A stretch of DNA of 64,000 nt, from the NCBI RefSeq assembly GCF_921293095.1, contig NC_060256.1, positions 89,125,851 through 89,189,850 of the forward strand. The letters are read 5' to 3'. Each line of letters starts with the position of its first letter. The first letter of the stretch is position 1. Source of the DNA: Ischnura elegans. Lineage: Eukaryota; Arthropoda; Insecta; Odonata; Coenagrionidae. Positions 13,201-23,300 of the stretch are shown piece after piece. Made by a program: the position numbers and the translations under genes. The notes under the pieces are model-generated. The model did no database searches, was not told the DNA's origin, and saw only the letters and a list, made by a program, of their open reading frames with translations.

Positions 13201-13554
13201 GTGGAAACAGCGTTCTCGTCTTAAGGTCGAATTACGAAGTAGAATATATTCAATTTAGCAACAGCGGTGTATTATCAAAATCGAATTAACTAAGACTCAA
13301 AACGCAAACCGATTGTAATCAAATTCTCATAAAAATTTGTTTAATATTATTGATACTTCGAATTTGACCTCTTAAAAATGAGAATTGAACATATAAACGT
13401 CATGATTACCATGGCCAGAAATGTCAATTACCTATCATCACACTCGATGAAATATTTACGCATTAGCATAATATATTTGCAACATTAAGTAACGGAATGT
13501 TAAATTCACACATGTTAACTGTTATTGGACAAAATAAAGTTTACTTACTCCCAT
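4160..13554 (-). CDS. NAA40: N-alpha-acetyltransferase 40 (NatD), complete six-exon gene
   Basis: NAA40 acetylates the N-terminal serine of histones H4 and H2A using acetyl-CoA. The coding exons on the minus strand are 13554-13549, 11206-11108, 11013-10868, 7761-7603, 7450-7292 and 4256-4160. All have GT/AG borders and matching phases, giving about 221 residues against 237 in human. Visible family features are the Met-Gly start (a conserved myristoylation-type N-terminus) and a Lys/Glu-rich helix at residues 3-35. The GNAT core follows, with WGW near 90, VAFSHFRFD near 120 and the acetyl-CoA loop RRKGLG at 147-152. The C-terminal exon carries HYEILSK. The first exon contributes only ATGGGA. 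The introns are loaded with transposons in both orientations, but no exon is damaged. It is head to head with MAX. Identity is secure from exon-by-exon similarity to the family, with the tiny first exon the least certain part. Confidence 0.93.
4509..6703 (-). mobile_element. Tigger/pogo-type DNA transposon (inactive)
   Basis: Both ends read CAGTGGAAGCCCCTTATAAC as perfect inverted repeats, flanked by TA (4507-4508 and 6704-6705), the Tc1/mariner-pogo target duplication. Length is about 2.2 kb. It sits in the intron between NAA40 exons 5 and 6 and carries the transposase relic on the minus strand. Confidence 0.93.
5355..6338 (-). pseudogene. Tigger/pogo transposase pseudogene
   Basis: The frame begins at an ATG at 6338. 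The fourth codon is TAA where related transposases have lysine, so translation would stop at once. Beyond it come a psq/CENP-B-like helix-turn-helix (LRIIADCESGECSKSEIARR) and a Tc5-type DNA-binding segment ending FARFKNRKGISRHK. The DDE domain follows, with NADETGIYF (first Asp) and LFIDNCPAHP (second Asp). Frame changes occur near 5915 and 5540. In a live element this protein would cut and paste the element at TA sites. The number of lesions shows it is dead. Confidence 0.9.
7292..7450 (-). CDS. NAA40: NAA40 coding exon 5 (acetyl-CoA loop)
   Basis: It contains RRKGLGKFMMQILELF, the R-x-x-G-x-G acetyl-CoA binding loop and following helix. Flanking splice sites are CTAG and GTAAGT, in phase 2. 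Confidence 0.95.
7603..7761 (-). CDS. NAA40: NAA40 coding exon 4
   Basis: It carries YDDCSWGWNDKKK and VAFSHFRFDLDYGDPVLY, the most conserved part of the protein. The acceptor is CTTCAG and the donor GTAAGT. Confidence 0.95.
8604..8917. mobile_element. hAT-type MITE with G-rich tracts
   Basis: The ends are CAGTGGCATAACTAGG and its inverted match ...AAAGTTACGCCACTG, flanked by an exact 8-bp duplication GTGGGGAC (8596-8603 and 8918-8925). That is the hAT target-site length. The 314-bp body holds several runs of 8-14 G or C and no coding frame. It interrupts the LINE endonuclease. Confidence 0.9.
9280..9462. mobile_element. Foldback/hAT-like hairpin MITE
   Basis: About 180 bp folds back on itself. 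The word GAGAATTTCATTTCTCGGCA and the following TTGTCAGGACGAGA recur inverted at 9377-9431, with a small insertion in one arm. The outer ends (AGGGCTGAGTGAGACTCTCG and inverted GAGAGTCTCG...) resemble hAT termini. No clean target duplication is seen. It is inserted in the LINE, after the endonuclease motif. Confidence 0.65.
10868..11013 (-). CDS. NAA40: NAA40 coding exon 3
   Basis: It carries FKKFTKNGLNLDLECKPVG, which aligns with the FKKYDRNGLNVSIECKRV segment of the family. It ends in phase 2 at GTAAGT and joins exon 4 as Phe. Confidence 0.93.
11108..11206 (-). CDS. NAA40: NAA40 coding exon 2
   Basis: Acceptor CAG and donor GTATAA enclose 33 codons of charged helix (starting RKNTKAKDKLLRKKEE), phase 0 at both ends. 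Confidence 0.9.
11530..11720 (-). mobile_element. tRNA-derived SINE with (AAT)n tail
   Basis: On the minus strand a tRNA-like head has a B box (GGTTCGAATCCC) and an A-box-like GGTGGCGTCGGGGTAAG. A unique body follows, then a tail of TAATAATAAT. A diverged second copy lies at 31375-31460 in the same orientation. It sits in NAA40 intron 1. Confidence 0.7.
11721..13548. other. NAA40 intron 1, no gene recognised
   Basis: This is intronic sequence. A GC-richer pocket at 13030-13220 and short open frames (for example 13050-13289) show no family resemblance and no exon-like phase relationship to NAA40. Confidence 0.6.
13549..13554 (-). CDS. NAA40: NAA40 coding exon 1 (Met-Gly)
   Basis: ATGGGA is followed at once by the strong donor GTAAGT. 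Joined in phase 0 to exon 2 it gives Met-Gly-Arg-Lys, the conserved NAA40 N-terminus. Confidence 0.75.
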
Positions 13555-14370
13555 TGCAAAGAAGCGTGGGCAAAACAATTTTGAGTCAAGTAACTACGAA
13601 GAATTCCCGCGAGAATCTCAACTTTCGGATAACGTTATTCACATTTTCAATTGTATCTAAAAAGAACCGAATCACAACATGAATCGAACGACTCTTTTAA
13701 CTCTTTGGTATACCCAACCTCAAAATAGGTGGACTCACGGATGCACTCTTTTTCAAAATAAGGGTATTAAATGCTTAGGTATTCTGGTGCCCTACGCTTA
13801 ATGATTATTAGAATAATAATTTCTGCGTCCTATGGACATTATTTTAGTCCATAAATTTAGAAAATCATATAAAGTTCATTGAAGGGTGTAAGTCAAATGA
13901 TCATTAATTTGTGGAGATTTTAAGTTCAAACAGACAACAAGCAGTTTTTATACATTAGTTATGCTATTAGCCGGTGAGACTTATAGAGACTCAAGTCCTC
14001 AAGTTAAAGAGTTCTGGCTGTGCGTGGAAAATCGTCACCTGCCTCTTGGCAAGGTGAGAAACTGCAGTAGTACCAACCGTTCAAACTACAGCAAAACGAG
14101 CTCTGAGAACAAGAACCAGCCATTTCAGCCCTAACTACTTGAGTCACAGTCACCTCTAAACAGTATTTGTCGTTGCCACATAAGTATTCTTTGGCCATAT
14201 AGTGAAGAATTTACCTATGAAATAATACAATAAAATTTAAATTTTACTATTTAGTAGTATATATACATTAATTACATAGTTAAACATTAGTCCGAATTGT
14301 TGCGCAGCATATATGCGAGGTCGAAGTAAAGTGATGAGCTATATTCCAAATTTTTGATGAGTTTTCAATA
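13555..14370. promoter_or_regulatory. Shared head-to-head promoter region of NAA40 and MAX
   Basis: About 0.8 kb separates the NAA40 start codon (minus) from the proposed MAX start exon (plus). No TATA box is obvious at a sensible distance from either gene. Transcription starts cannot be read from sequence. The region has no gene of its own. Confidence 0.55.
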
Positions 14371-14373
14371 ATG
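14371..14373 (+). CDS. MAX: Proposed MAX start exon (ATG only)
   Basis: ATG is followed directly by the strong donor GTGAGT and is in phase with the bHLH exon. The upstream ATGs at 14333 and 14357 open frames that stop within a few codons. No other in-phase start exon is visible in the 1.1 kb upstream of the bHLH exon. Confidence 0.4.
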
Positions 14374-17300
14374 GTGAGTAGCGTGTGTGTATTTCCGTAC
14401 AAATATTAACGTATGATAACTAGAATTTATATCTTGACATTTCTTGGTTGTTACCTGAATATACTCTCTATTGTTTTTATTCTGTTGATGGGTTAACAAG
14501 CTGGATTTTGGGGTAATAGTGATTGGCTCTGAAAAATATATTGTTTTGATTTGTTATTATTTCGTTGCATGATAGCGGAGAAATACCCTTTTTCAGAATG
14601 AAATTATACTTCGTATATCCATATGAATGAATCTACTCTTGGCTTTATCCTGTTGATTGTTATGGTCTATTTTCTTTCTGTATAGGCGGAAAAACGGGCC
14701 CATCATAATGCTCTGGAGAGAAAACGGCGAGATCATATCAAAGATAGCTTTAGCAGCCTTCGTGATTCGGTACCAGCATTGCAAGGAGAGAAAGTTGTGA
14801 GTAACCGTAGTAATGACAACCCAGACCTCTGTACCTCAATGGCTTAAATCATGATTACTGGTGGTTAAAACTTGGCTCTAACTTGTGGTATTCGTCGTTG
14901 CCTCTAATCGGATATATGTGTAGAAGGAGATAGAGTGAAGAAGGAGTGTACTTCATGGAATTATTTGATATAACTCGCTCAAGGTAGAATGAGAGAACCT
15001 CCTTGCTTGCATAGGTAGTAACTTCTTGTTCATAATCATAAGCATACAATTTTACTCGTTAGTGTAGTTGAAATCTTAAATGTTGCTATTGAGCTACTTG
15101 GAGTCGTTGCGCAATCATCTACTTTCTTTGTTGCCGTAATAAACATTGATATGTTAAATTTCAGAAATTGAAATATCCAGATAATTACTCTTCTGTTTTG
15201 TTTGTAAATATTGATTAGTTGTGACATGGACGTTACAATTGTGGCTACTTCAATTGACCTACGGATAAGTTGTCACTCATCTACGCCAATTTAAATAATG
15301 AGTTTACTTATGTTGCTGCTCGCTTCCCTGACGGCTGAGCGATCCGAATATCACGAATAATTGAGCAATATTTAGGGATTTTAGCCGAATTTTTTTTAAT
15401 GATCTTATCTTTTTTACTTTTCTTTTGCCATTGACTTGACTTTTCAATGCCATTACTCATGATTGTGAACTTTATTTGGTAAATTGGTTGAGAATGGTTC
15501 GCTCTAACCTCTTTGTTGTGATGCAAGCATGTTTTAAATCGATTAAATGCCACCCAAGTAGCAACAAAAATCAAGCTTAAACTGATGGACAGGTGCCTCT
15601 ACTATGTAGCCCCCTTGAAATAAGTGTGAGAAAGTATGGTCATCATCAAGTCTTCTGTCCTGCGTACGTAATGTAGCTTTCATGATGGTTTATTGGCAAT
15701 CACGTCAAATTCCTTACTGATTGTTTAGAATTTGGCTCCTTTCATTGAAATTATATCGCCTGTTTATACATGAGGTACCCTCTACCCTACACCTTGCCTG
15801 TTGTATGATGATCATAGTCAGTGGTCAGCAATCCTAAAGGTCATTTTACATGGGACACATAATTGAACTGGTCATAACTGCATTAATTTCTCATCATGAT
15901 GTGAAATTGTGCGAAAGAACAAATGGAATTATAACAAGGGCTATTTTGTTATCTCACACCTGTACATTCTCCCATGCGTTCTAGCAATAGGTTAGTTTCC
16001 TTCATCAAAGAAAATGAAAGGCATTGATTGCGATTTGTTACCCAACATTAGTGTATTCATAGTATACCAATTATTTGGTTTTAGAAATCCCAGTTTAGAC
16101 GAATGTTAATGGTCAATTTTAACCTCATTTGAAAAAGGCCAGATTGGTGCCCATGCGATGCCACTCCACGTGACGTCACAGGGGCCTAGATGCTATATGA
16201 GTAGTCAGGAGCTTTACATCGTATGAGTTGACCAATGCATGCAAGAGGTACAGAGTTCACAGAAACATCTGGTAATATTACCTATTTAATTGCCTTTGGT
16301 TGGAAAGTTACCTTCATTTGATACGGTATTAAAAATCCTTATTTAAGCCAAGCGCTACCTGCTTGCAGAGTACTCTGCTACCTGCCAGCAGCCTGCATTG
16401 TAGCGGCGCTCATAGCCTCGCACCAAGGTGGCCTCAAACAGCGGCGGCCAGAACCAGAATGACGTCACACAAGATTTTCCCAGCATTCATTCTAGGCAGT
16501 CATGTTTTCACATGCTTGAAAATGTTCACTTTTCATTTAGTCAGAAGTTTCACAAAGTAAAGCCTGAAGTTAACAGTTGTATTTGGAAGCCAGTACGGCA
16601 GAGCGGGAAAAATTGTATTTCAAACTTTTGATCAAACTTCGCATTGCATCCTTAAACATTTTTTTCAACAACAAGTATAAATAAAAGATGCATGTAAGAT
16701 CAGTCATCTGATGATGTAATCAAGTTACAAAACCCAGTCATGCCCATAATTCAATAACAGTGAACCGTACACGGTTTTTATTTCTTTATTTCCAATATGG
16801 AGAGGTTAGAGGTTTCACAAAGTAAAGCCTGAAGTTATACGTTACATTTTGCAAAAAATAGGTATTGTCATTTAAAAATCTAAAAGTGTGAAATACCTAC
16901 TAGGAGTAATAATCTTTCGATTTAGTCAATAAAAAAATAGGAAACCAACTTATTCTATGCTTTGCACGATGCAATTTTGGCTGCGCATTTGTACACACGT
17001 CAGATGGTGCAGTTATGTGCCCTATGTAAAACAGCCTTAAGAAAGGTTTGCTGCAGCTCTCCTTGTATTTCCTCTCCTTATCCTCCTTCTTAACCTGCTC
17101 CATTTATTTTATTTGAGGTCTTCCTTATCCACTATTGCCATCCAGTTGTCCCCCTGATACTTACATATATTAATTCTTCATCCATGTTTTTAGCCTTCCT
17201 CTTTTAAAAAATCTCATTACTTATTCTCTGTTAGTTATTTTGTCCTTCCTCTGCTTTTGCACTCTTGTACTTACTTTTTTCTTCAAATCGATCCATGAAG

Positions 17301-20300
17301 ACGTGCATTATCCACGTTCTTTTTTCTTGATGACTATTCTTATACTGAGAACTACATCCGATGCTGCCTATGGGCCCTTTATTAATGTTTATCCAACTCT
17401 CCTCCGCTAATTTCTTAGTTTCATCCTCTCTTTTTTTGTATTTTTGGTGGTAATTAATTATACTCAAAGCCTGAATCACACAATCATTATTTCATCCCAC
17501 TTAGTGCTCACTCAAGCAATTGCTTTTCTGGACCATAAAAGTAATAGCTCAAGGCATCACTATTTTGAATCACACGGTCATTATTTCCATCGCTCCAACA
17601 TTAATTTACAATATTGTTTTACAAATCAGAAATTGACAAGCATATGAAGATTTTTTCATTTACTAATTGATACACATCAAATAATATCATTTTTAAAAAG
17701 AAACAAATTAACATAGAAAATATAATAGATATGCATTAAATATCGATTTTTTCCAGCTGTGTAAATAATTTTCAGCATAAAAAATTCTTGTGATGAATGA
17801 AAAATTTTTTACTTTGTTTAAAGGGCGTTTTACACGGTATACGGAATTGCGCAGTCTGACATACATGTGAAGGCGCAATCAAAATTGCGTCGTGTAAAGC
17901 GGTGAATTGCTAGAACACATGCGAGAATGCGTTGATGCGAGACGGCAAAATAGCCCCTGTTCTAATTTCGTTCATCCATTCGCGCAATTCCACGCCATTT
18001 TAGAAATTAATGCAGCTCTAACCTGCGCAATTCCGTGTACCGTGTAAAACGGCCTTAAAAAAAATTTCATTCATCATGAGCAACTTCCATAAAGTAACGC
18101 CTCAGACTATCAAATGCTTGTGATACCGTATACATATGTCTGAATATAGTCCCCCCTTTTTTTTCCAAAAATGCCCATGGTAAAAGTAAAGGGGGGACAA
18201 TATTCAAACACATTTTTTCAACTTTTCCCAAAGCTGAAGCCTTAAAATTAGGGGGGGGGGACTATATTCAGAGAAATATGGTACTCCTGGAAACACTAAA
18301 GACATAATCGAGGCTCAGCCAGGCAGGTGCGACAGTAATATGATATGTCCTGGTGGACATTCTACTTAAAGCACTACCTACACTTTTTCTGTTTTCGTCT
18401 TTTCTGTCTTTCTTGTATGTAACATAATCGGGCAAATGTTCTGTTAATCCCTTGGTTTTGGATTAGGTGGGCTAGGATGACTGTCTCTTCAAAGCAGTCA
18501 AGGTATAGATATTGTCATCATCATCATCATCACTGGTCAACAATCCTAGGATTGGTTTGACGCAGCTCTCCACTCAGTTCTCCTATCAGCTAATCTTTTC
18601 ACTCCTACGTATTTCTTCTCTTTCACATCTCTCTTTACTTGTTCCATATATTTTGTTCGAGGTCTTCCTTTTCCATTCTTGCCTTCCACCTGTCCTTCGA
18701 CGATTGTCTTCATCAGGCCATCATGTCTCAAGATGTGGCCTATAAGGTTGTTCCGTCTTCTTATTAAGGTTTTCATGAGGCTTCTCTTCTCTCCTACCCT
18801 TCTTAGGACTTCCTCGTTACTAACTCGGTCGATCCATTTGATTTTCATCATTCTTCTGTAGCACCACATTTCAAAGGCCTCTATCCTTGCTTTCTCCGCT
18901 GCGGTCATTGTCCATGCCTCACTTCCGTATAGGAGCATACTCCAAATGTAGGTTCTCATAAATTGTTTTTTTACATCCATATTTAAGTTTCCCGCTGTAA
19001 GCAGGTCTCTCTTTTGGTGGAATGCTCTCTTCGCCTGGGCTATTCTGCTGATAATTTCTTTCTTGCTTCTCCCACCACTAGTTATCTTGCTTCCCAAATA
19101 ACAGAATTCATCCACTTCTATCAGTTTTTGCCTCCCTATTTTAATGTTGGTCTTGACTTCTTCTCTTCTGCTGCATACTAAGATCTTGGTTTTCTTCGTG
19201 CTTATTTTCAGTTGATATCTACTCATTAACCTACCCATATTAACCAGAATATTTTTCAAATCCTTCTCTGTTTCTGCTATAACGGCTATGTCATCGGCAA
19301 ATCTTAGCATGCTTATTTTTTCTCCATGGATATTCACTCCCAATGCCTTTTCTTTGATTTCCTTAATGGCTTTTTCAATGTAAATGTTGAAAATTACGGG
19401 GTGACAATGTACAGTAGGGCGGATCGCAAAAATCGATTTTTTTCAAATCCATCTGGCCCAATGAAAAAAAGTTGTGGGACCGATCAAAAATAAGGCCTGA
19501 AAAATTTGAGACCTCTACGTGAACCCCTGACCCTCGCTCAAATGCAATTTAGGGGGTAAGGTCAAAATTCGAAAAATATAAAATTTTATGATCATTCCCT
19601 ATAGATTTTGCCGAGTTACTGCCCTTCTAGGGCAAAAATTTCGTGAATTTTGACGTATCTGCCACCGTTTAGCCACAAAATGCCTAATTTGAGTCCGCGC
19701 CCGCAAAGAAAATATTACAACGCCCGCGCAGCGTCGCGGATACAAGAGCTGCTAGCCGATCCCGTCCCCTCCCCGCTCGCTTCTCCCCCTCCTATGCCTC
19801 GAATGCAGCAAAATTCATCTCGCGTGTACTGCTAGGAGGGCGTTTATCTTTGATAATATAAATCGGAAGATGGTAGAAGGTAAAAAACGGTGATCCTTGT
19901 CAGTATCTTTGATGCATGTGTAGTAAGGCTTATGGTCCTGAAATCTTCGCACTTCTCCGCTCGTTTCTTCTTAGGAATAGGGATTATAATGTTCCTCTCG
20001 AAATCCTTTGGTATCTCACCTGTCGTATACATTTCACTAATGATTTTGTATAGCTGGTTCAACGTCTTCTCTCCTGAATTTTTGATTAGTTCTGCAGGAA
20101 TGTCATCAATGCCCGACGCTTTATTTATCCTGAGGTCTCTTACAGCCGCATCAAATTCCGATCTTAAAATTGGGGCTCCCATGTCATCGGCATCCACTTC
20201 CCTCTCGTTTTCGATAGCATTCGTTCTGAGGCGACTTCCTTTGTACAAATCTTCCAGATATTCCTTCCATCTCTTCCCTTTTTCTTCGTTTTCTATCAAT

Positions 20301-23300
20301 AGTTCTCCGTTTTTGTCCCTAAGGGTATTACATCTTACGCCCCTTTCCTTAAAGTGGTTCCTCACTATCCTATAAGCGGCCTCTACTTTTCCATGTTTAA
20401 GATTGTTTTGCACGTCTTCGCAAATGCTTTTCATCCACGTTTCTCTAGCCTTCCGCGCTTTACGACATATTTCGTTCCTTATCCTCTTGTAACGATTCTG
20501 TCCTTCCTCTGTTTTCGCAGCCTTGTATTTTCTTCTTTCTTCAATGAGATCTAATACTTCCTGCGTGATCCATGGTTTTTTCATAACGACTCTTCTTTTA
20601 CCAAGAACTTACTCAGCTGCCGCCTGCAGACCACTTCTAATGGTTTTCCAACTCTCTTCCATTGGTTTGTTGGTCGGATCCTCCCCTATTTTATTTTCTA
20701 CAGCCTCTTTAAAAGCCAGTTGATGCTGAACCTCCCTCAATTTTTCAACCTGCCATATGTTTTTCACGGCTTTCTTCAACTTTTTAAATTTAAGGTGGCA
20801 TTTCATCATAACTAGGTTATGGTCACTATCGATATCTGCCCCTGGATAGCTTTTGCAGTCCTTCACCTGGTTCCTGAATCTTTGTTTCACTAGAATTTTA
20901 GATATTGTCATGAGAGATTCTATAATTTGAATTCGAAAGTCGATGAGAGGAAGTCTCCAAAAATTTTCTTTGAATAAAAAAATACAGTTCAGTAACACTA
21001 ATTTTAGCAGGTTAATTCCAAATTTTTTGTACCATTTGATGGATTTCCTTTCAACGGGAAAATTAGACATCATTTGATCCATATGTTTGATGCCACTCAT
21101 GTAATAGGGTAGTTTCCTTCATCAAAGAAAACGAAAGTCATTGATTGCGATTCGTTACCCACCATTACTGTATTCATAATATACAAATTATTTCGTTTTA
21201 GAAATACCGGTTTAGACGAATGGCAATGGTCCATTTTTATTCTCATTTGAAACGGGCCAGATTGGCGCCCATGCGATGACACTCCACGTGACGTCACAGG
21301 GACCTAGTTTCTATACGAGTAGATAGGAGTTTTACATCGTCTGAGATTACCAATTCATGCATGAGGCTCAGAGCTCAGGGAAACATGTCTTAATAATCAC
21401 CTATTAAAACTGCCTAAGGTCGGAATGTTTCCTTCGTTTGATAAGGTATTAATAATCCTTATTTAAGCCAAGCGCTACCAGCCAGCAGGGTACTCAGCTA
21501 CCCGCTAGGAGCCTGCGTCGTATCAGCACTCAACTCGCCTCAAGGTCACCTCACAAGGCGGCAGCGGGAACCAGAAATACGTCACACGGAGAGATTTCCC
21601 GACATTCATACTTACGCGTTGCGTTTTCGCGAGCTAGAAAATTTTCACTTTTCATTTAATCGCGAAAAATAGATATCATCATTTAAAAATCTAAAAGCGT
21701 GAAATACGTACTCCAGGAGTAATAGTGCCCCAATAATCTTTCGAATCAGGCAATAAAAAAATAGTAGGAAACCACCCTATTGTTGTATTCCACCACAACC
21801 AGTGGTTTTCTTGGCGTGCAACATCTTTTCGTGGATTCAATCATTTTTTGTACTGAACTTAACGCTGATCATCCGCAATTCCCTTTTATCCTTCCACCTT
21901 AGGATACAGACTTCATCCCCAGAAAAGGCCTCCGCTCACCTTTCTTTAATTCCTGGGAGACCACAACAGGAGGAATACTCTTCTTGGCTCTCCGCAATGT
22001 CACAGAAGTTTTCCCATTTGGATGGAATCTACAACTGGCAGCACTACTATAAAAGTTATCGATGTATAAGGATTGGCCGCAGTCAAAATGATTCTCTATC
22101 AATTTTTAACAATCGTCTCCGAATGCCCACTTCCAGACTCTTCCGAGTTGGAAGATGCTTGGTATTCGAGGATCTGCAGCCCCAAATCCTTTGCTTCCGT
22201 CAACATATATGACTTCATTGCATACCTGAGGCGCTTTCCCCTCATATATTCACTATATCTCAGCCTAGCTCTCCATGGAACCATAGAATCTTCCAAACTC
22301 AAATCACCTGAGGGGGTCACTACTTTGTCCATTGCTTCCTTGAATATGTCAATACTGGGGCTAATTTTGAATAATCAGTCCATCAGAGGGGTATTAGAGT
22401 CAGAGAGAATGTAGATGGGTTCACGTGGAAATGAAGGGCTTTGAGAATTGACATCGACATCAATCACGCGACTTATGTCTTCTGAAGCAATGCAAGTCAT
22501 ATAAAGGAGGAGTTTTTCACTATTTTCGTTTTCACTATGGGCAATTTTGATCATTCCTTTATGAAAAATAAGCCCAAAAAGTGGTGAAATTTTTCTTTGA
22601 TGAAATATTTCCATCTAGTAATTCTTGCTTCAGGTCACGCATTGCTCAGTATATTTCCTCTGATGTATATATCCTGGACCTGGTCAGTTTCTCTGTGCTC
22701 GGTCGCATGAGACTGGGTTTGGGAAGGTTGCTCTCTTAGGCATTTTTTTATTGTGGAGAATGCAAAATAAAATGCTTGCAAGGGTTAGAATTTCTGCGTT
22801 TCGTAAAAATGTTTATTTTAGGTTTGAGAGAGTGAATTGGTTTGGGAGAGTGAGTGAGTTTATAAAATTGCTTTATTAATCACTACATGCTTGGTAGGAA
22901 TGGTGGGCTAACTTTCTATGGCCCATGGCTTTAAGCGACTATTACTGCAGCTGATAGTGAGATTTTATTATCACCAACACGTTTTCTATGTTTTGCTATA
23001 AAAGTTTTTTTTTCAATTTGCTTTGATAATCAAGCGTGAATTATTCAACACATTGCCTTTAATTAAAGAGTATTTTCTTGGATTAATAAATTATTGCTTT
23101 ATTTTGGTCTAGGCCAGTCGAGCCCAAATATTAAAGAAAGCTGCAGAATACATACAGTTTATGAGGAGAAAGAATTCAGCTCATCAGCAAGACATTGATG
23201 ACCTTAAAAGGCAAAATGCTTTACTAGAATCACAGAGTAAGTATATTTATACATTCGTCCCTTATTTAAATATCCTTCATCTGTAATAGCTTCGTCTACT

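Larger units (their letters stand above)
18518..20898 (-). mobile_element. LINE family 1, 5'-truncated insertion with target duplication
   Basis: The element sits inside piggyBac family A. TAGATATTGTCAT is present at both borders (18505-18517 and 20899-20911) and the paralogue at 62610-62635 has it once. The 3' end (low coordinate) carries an ATG microsatellite tail, typical of several LINE clades. The 5' end is cut inside the endonuclease-RT linker. Confidence 0.88.
18290..22614 (-). pseudogene. piggyBac transposase pseudogene, family A copy 1
   Basis: Recognisable piggyBac blocks, read from 22614 downwards, are: an N-terminal segment (22614-22375); [20 protein letters not shown] with [18 protein letters not shown] (22300-22200); [10 protein letters not shown] and [11 protein letters not shown] (22080-21960); the post-catalytic [20 protein letters not shown] block (21080-20990); and the cysteine-rich tail (about 18500-18300). 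In active piggyBacs the first catalytic Asp lies where this copy has Glu (LSLE-DS). Frames are broken in several places. It would have mediated TTAA-specific cut-and-paste, and is now inactive. Confidence 0.8.
17590..22760 (-). mobile_element. piggyBac family A, copy 1 (nested, decayed)
   Basis: This stretch, minus several insertions, aligns with 62000-63440. Left-over piggyBac blocks are 17590-17793, 18284-18517, 20899-21103 and 21781-22620. Inserted into it are two MITEs (17794-18281), a LINE (18518-20898) and MITE family M (21104-21780). No terminal repeats were found, so the ends are approximate. It sits in the large MAX intron, antisense to the gene. Confidence 0.75.

Noticed and set aside
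14004-14198. Small minus-strand frame between NAA40 and MAX
   Set aside because: No homology, no start context, and it lies in the presumed promoter.
21097-21297. Minus-strand open frame as a gene
   Set aside because: It lies wholly in MITE family M, and the other copy does not keep the frame.
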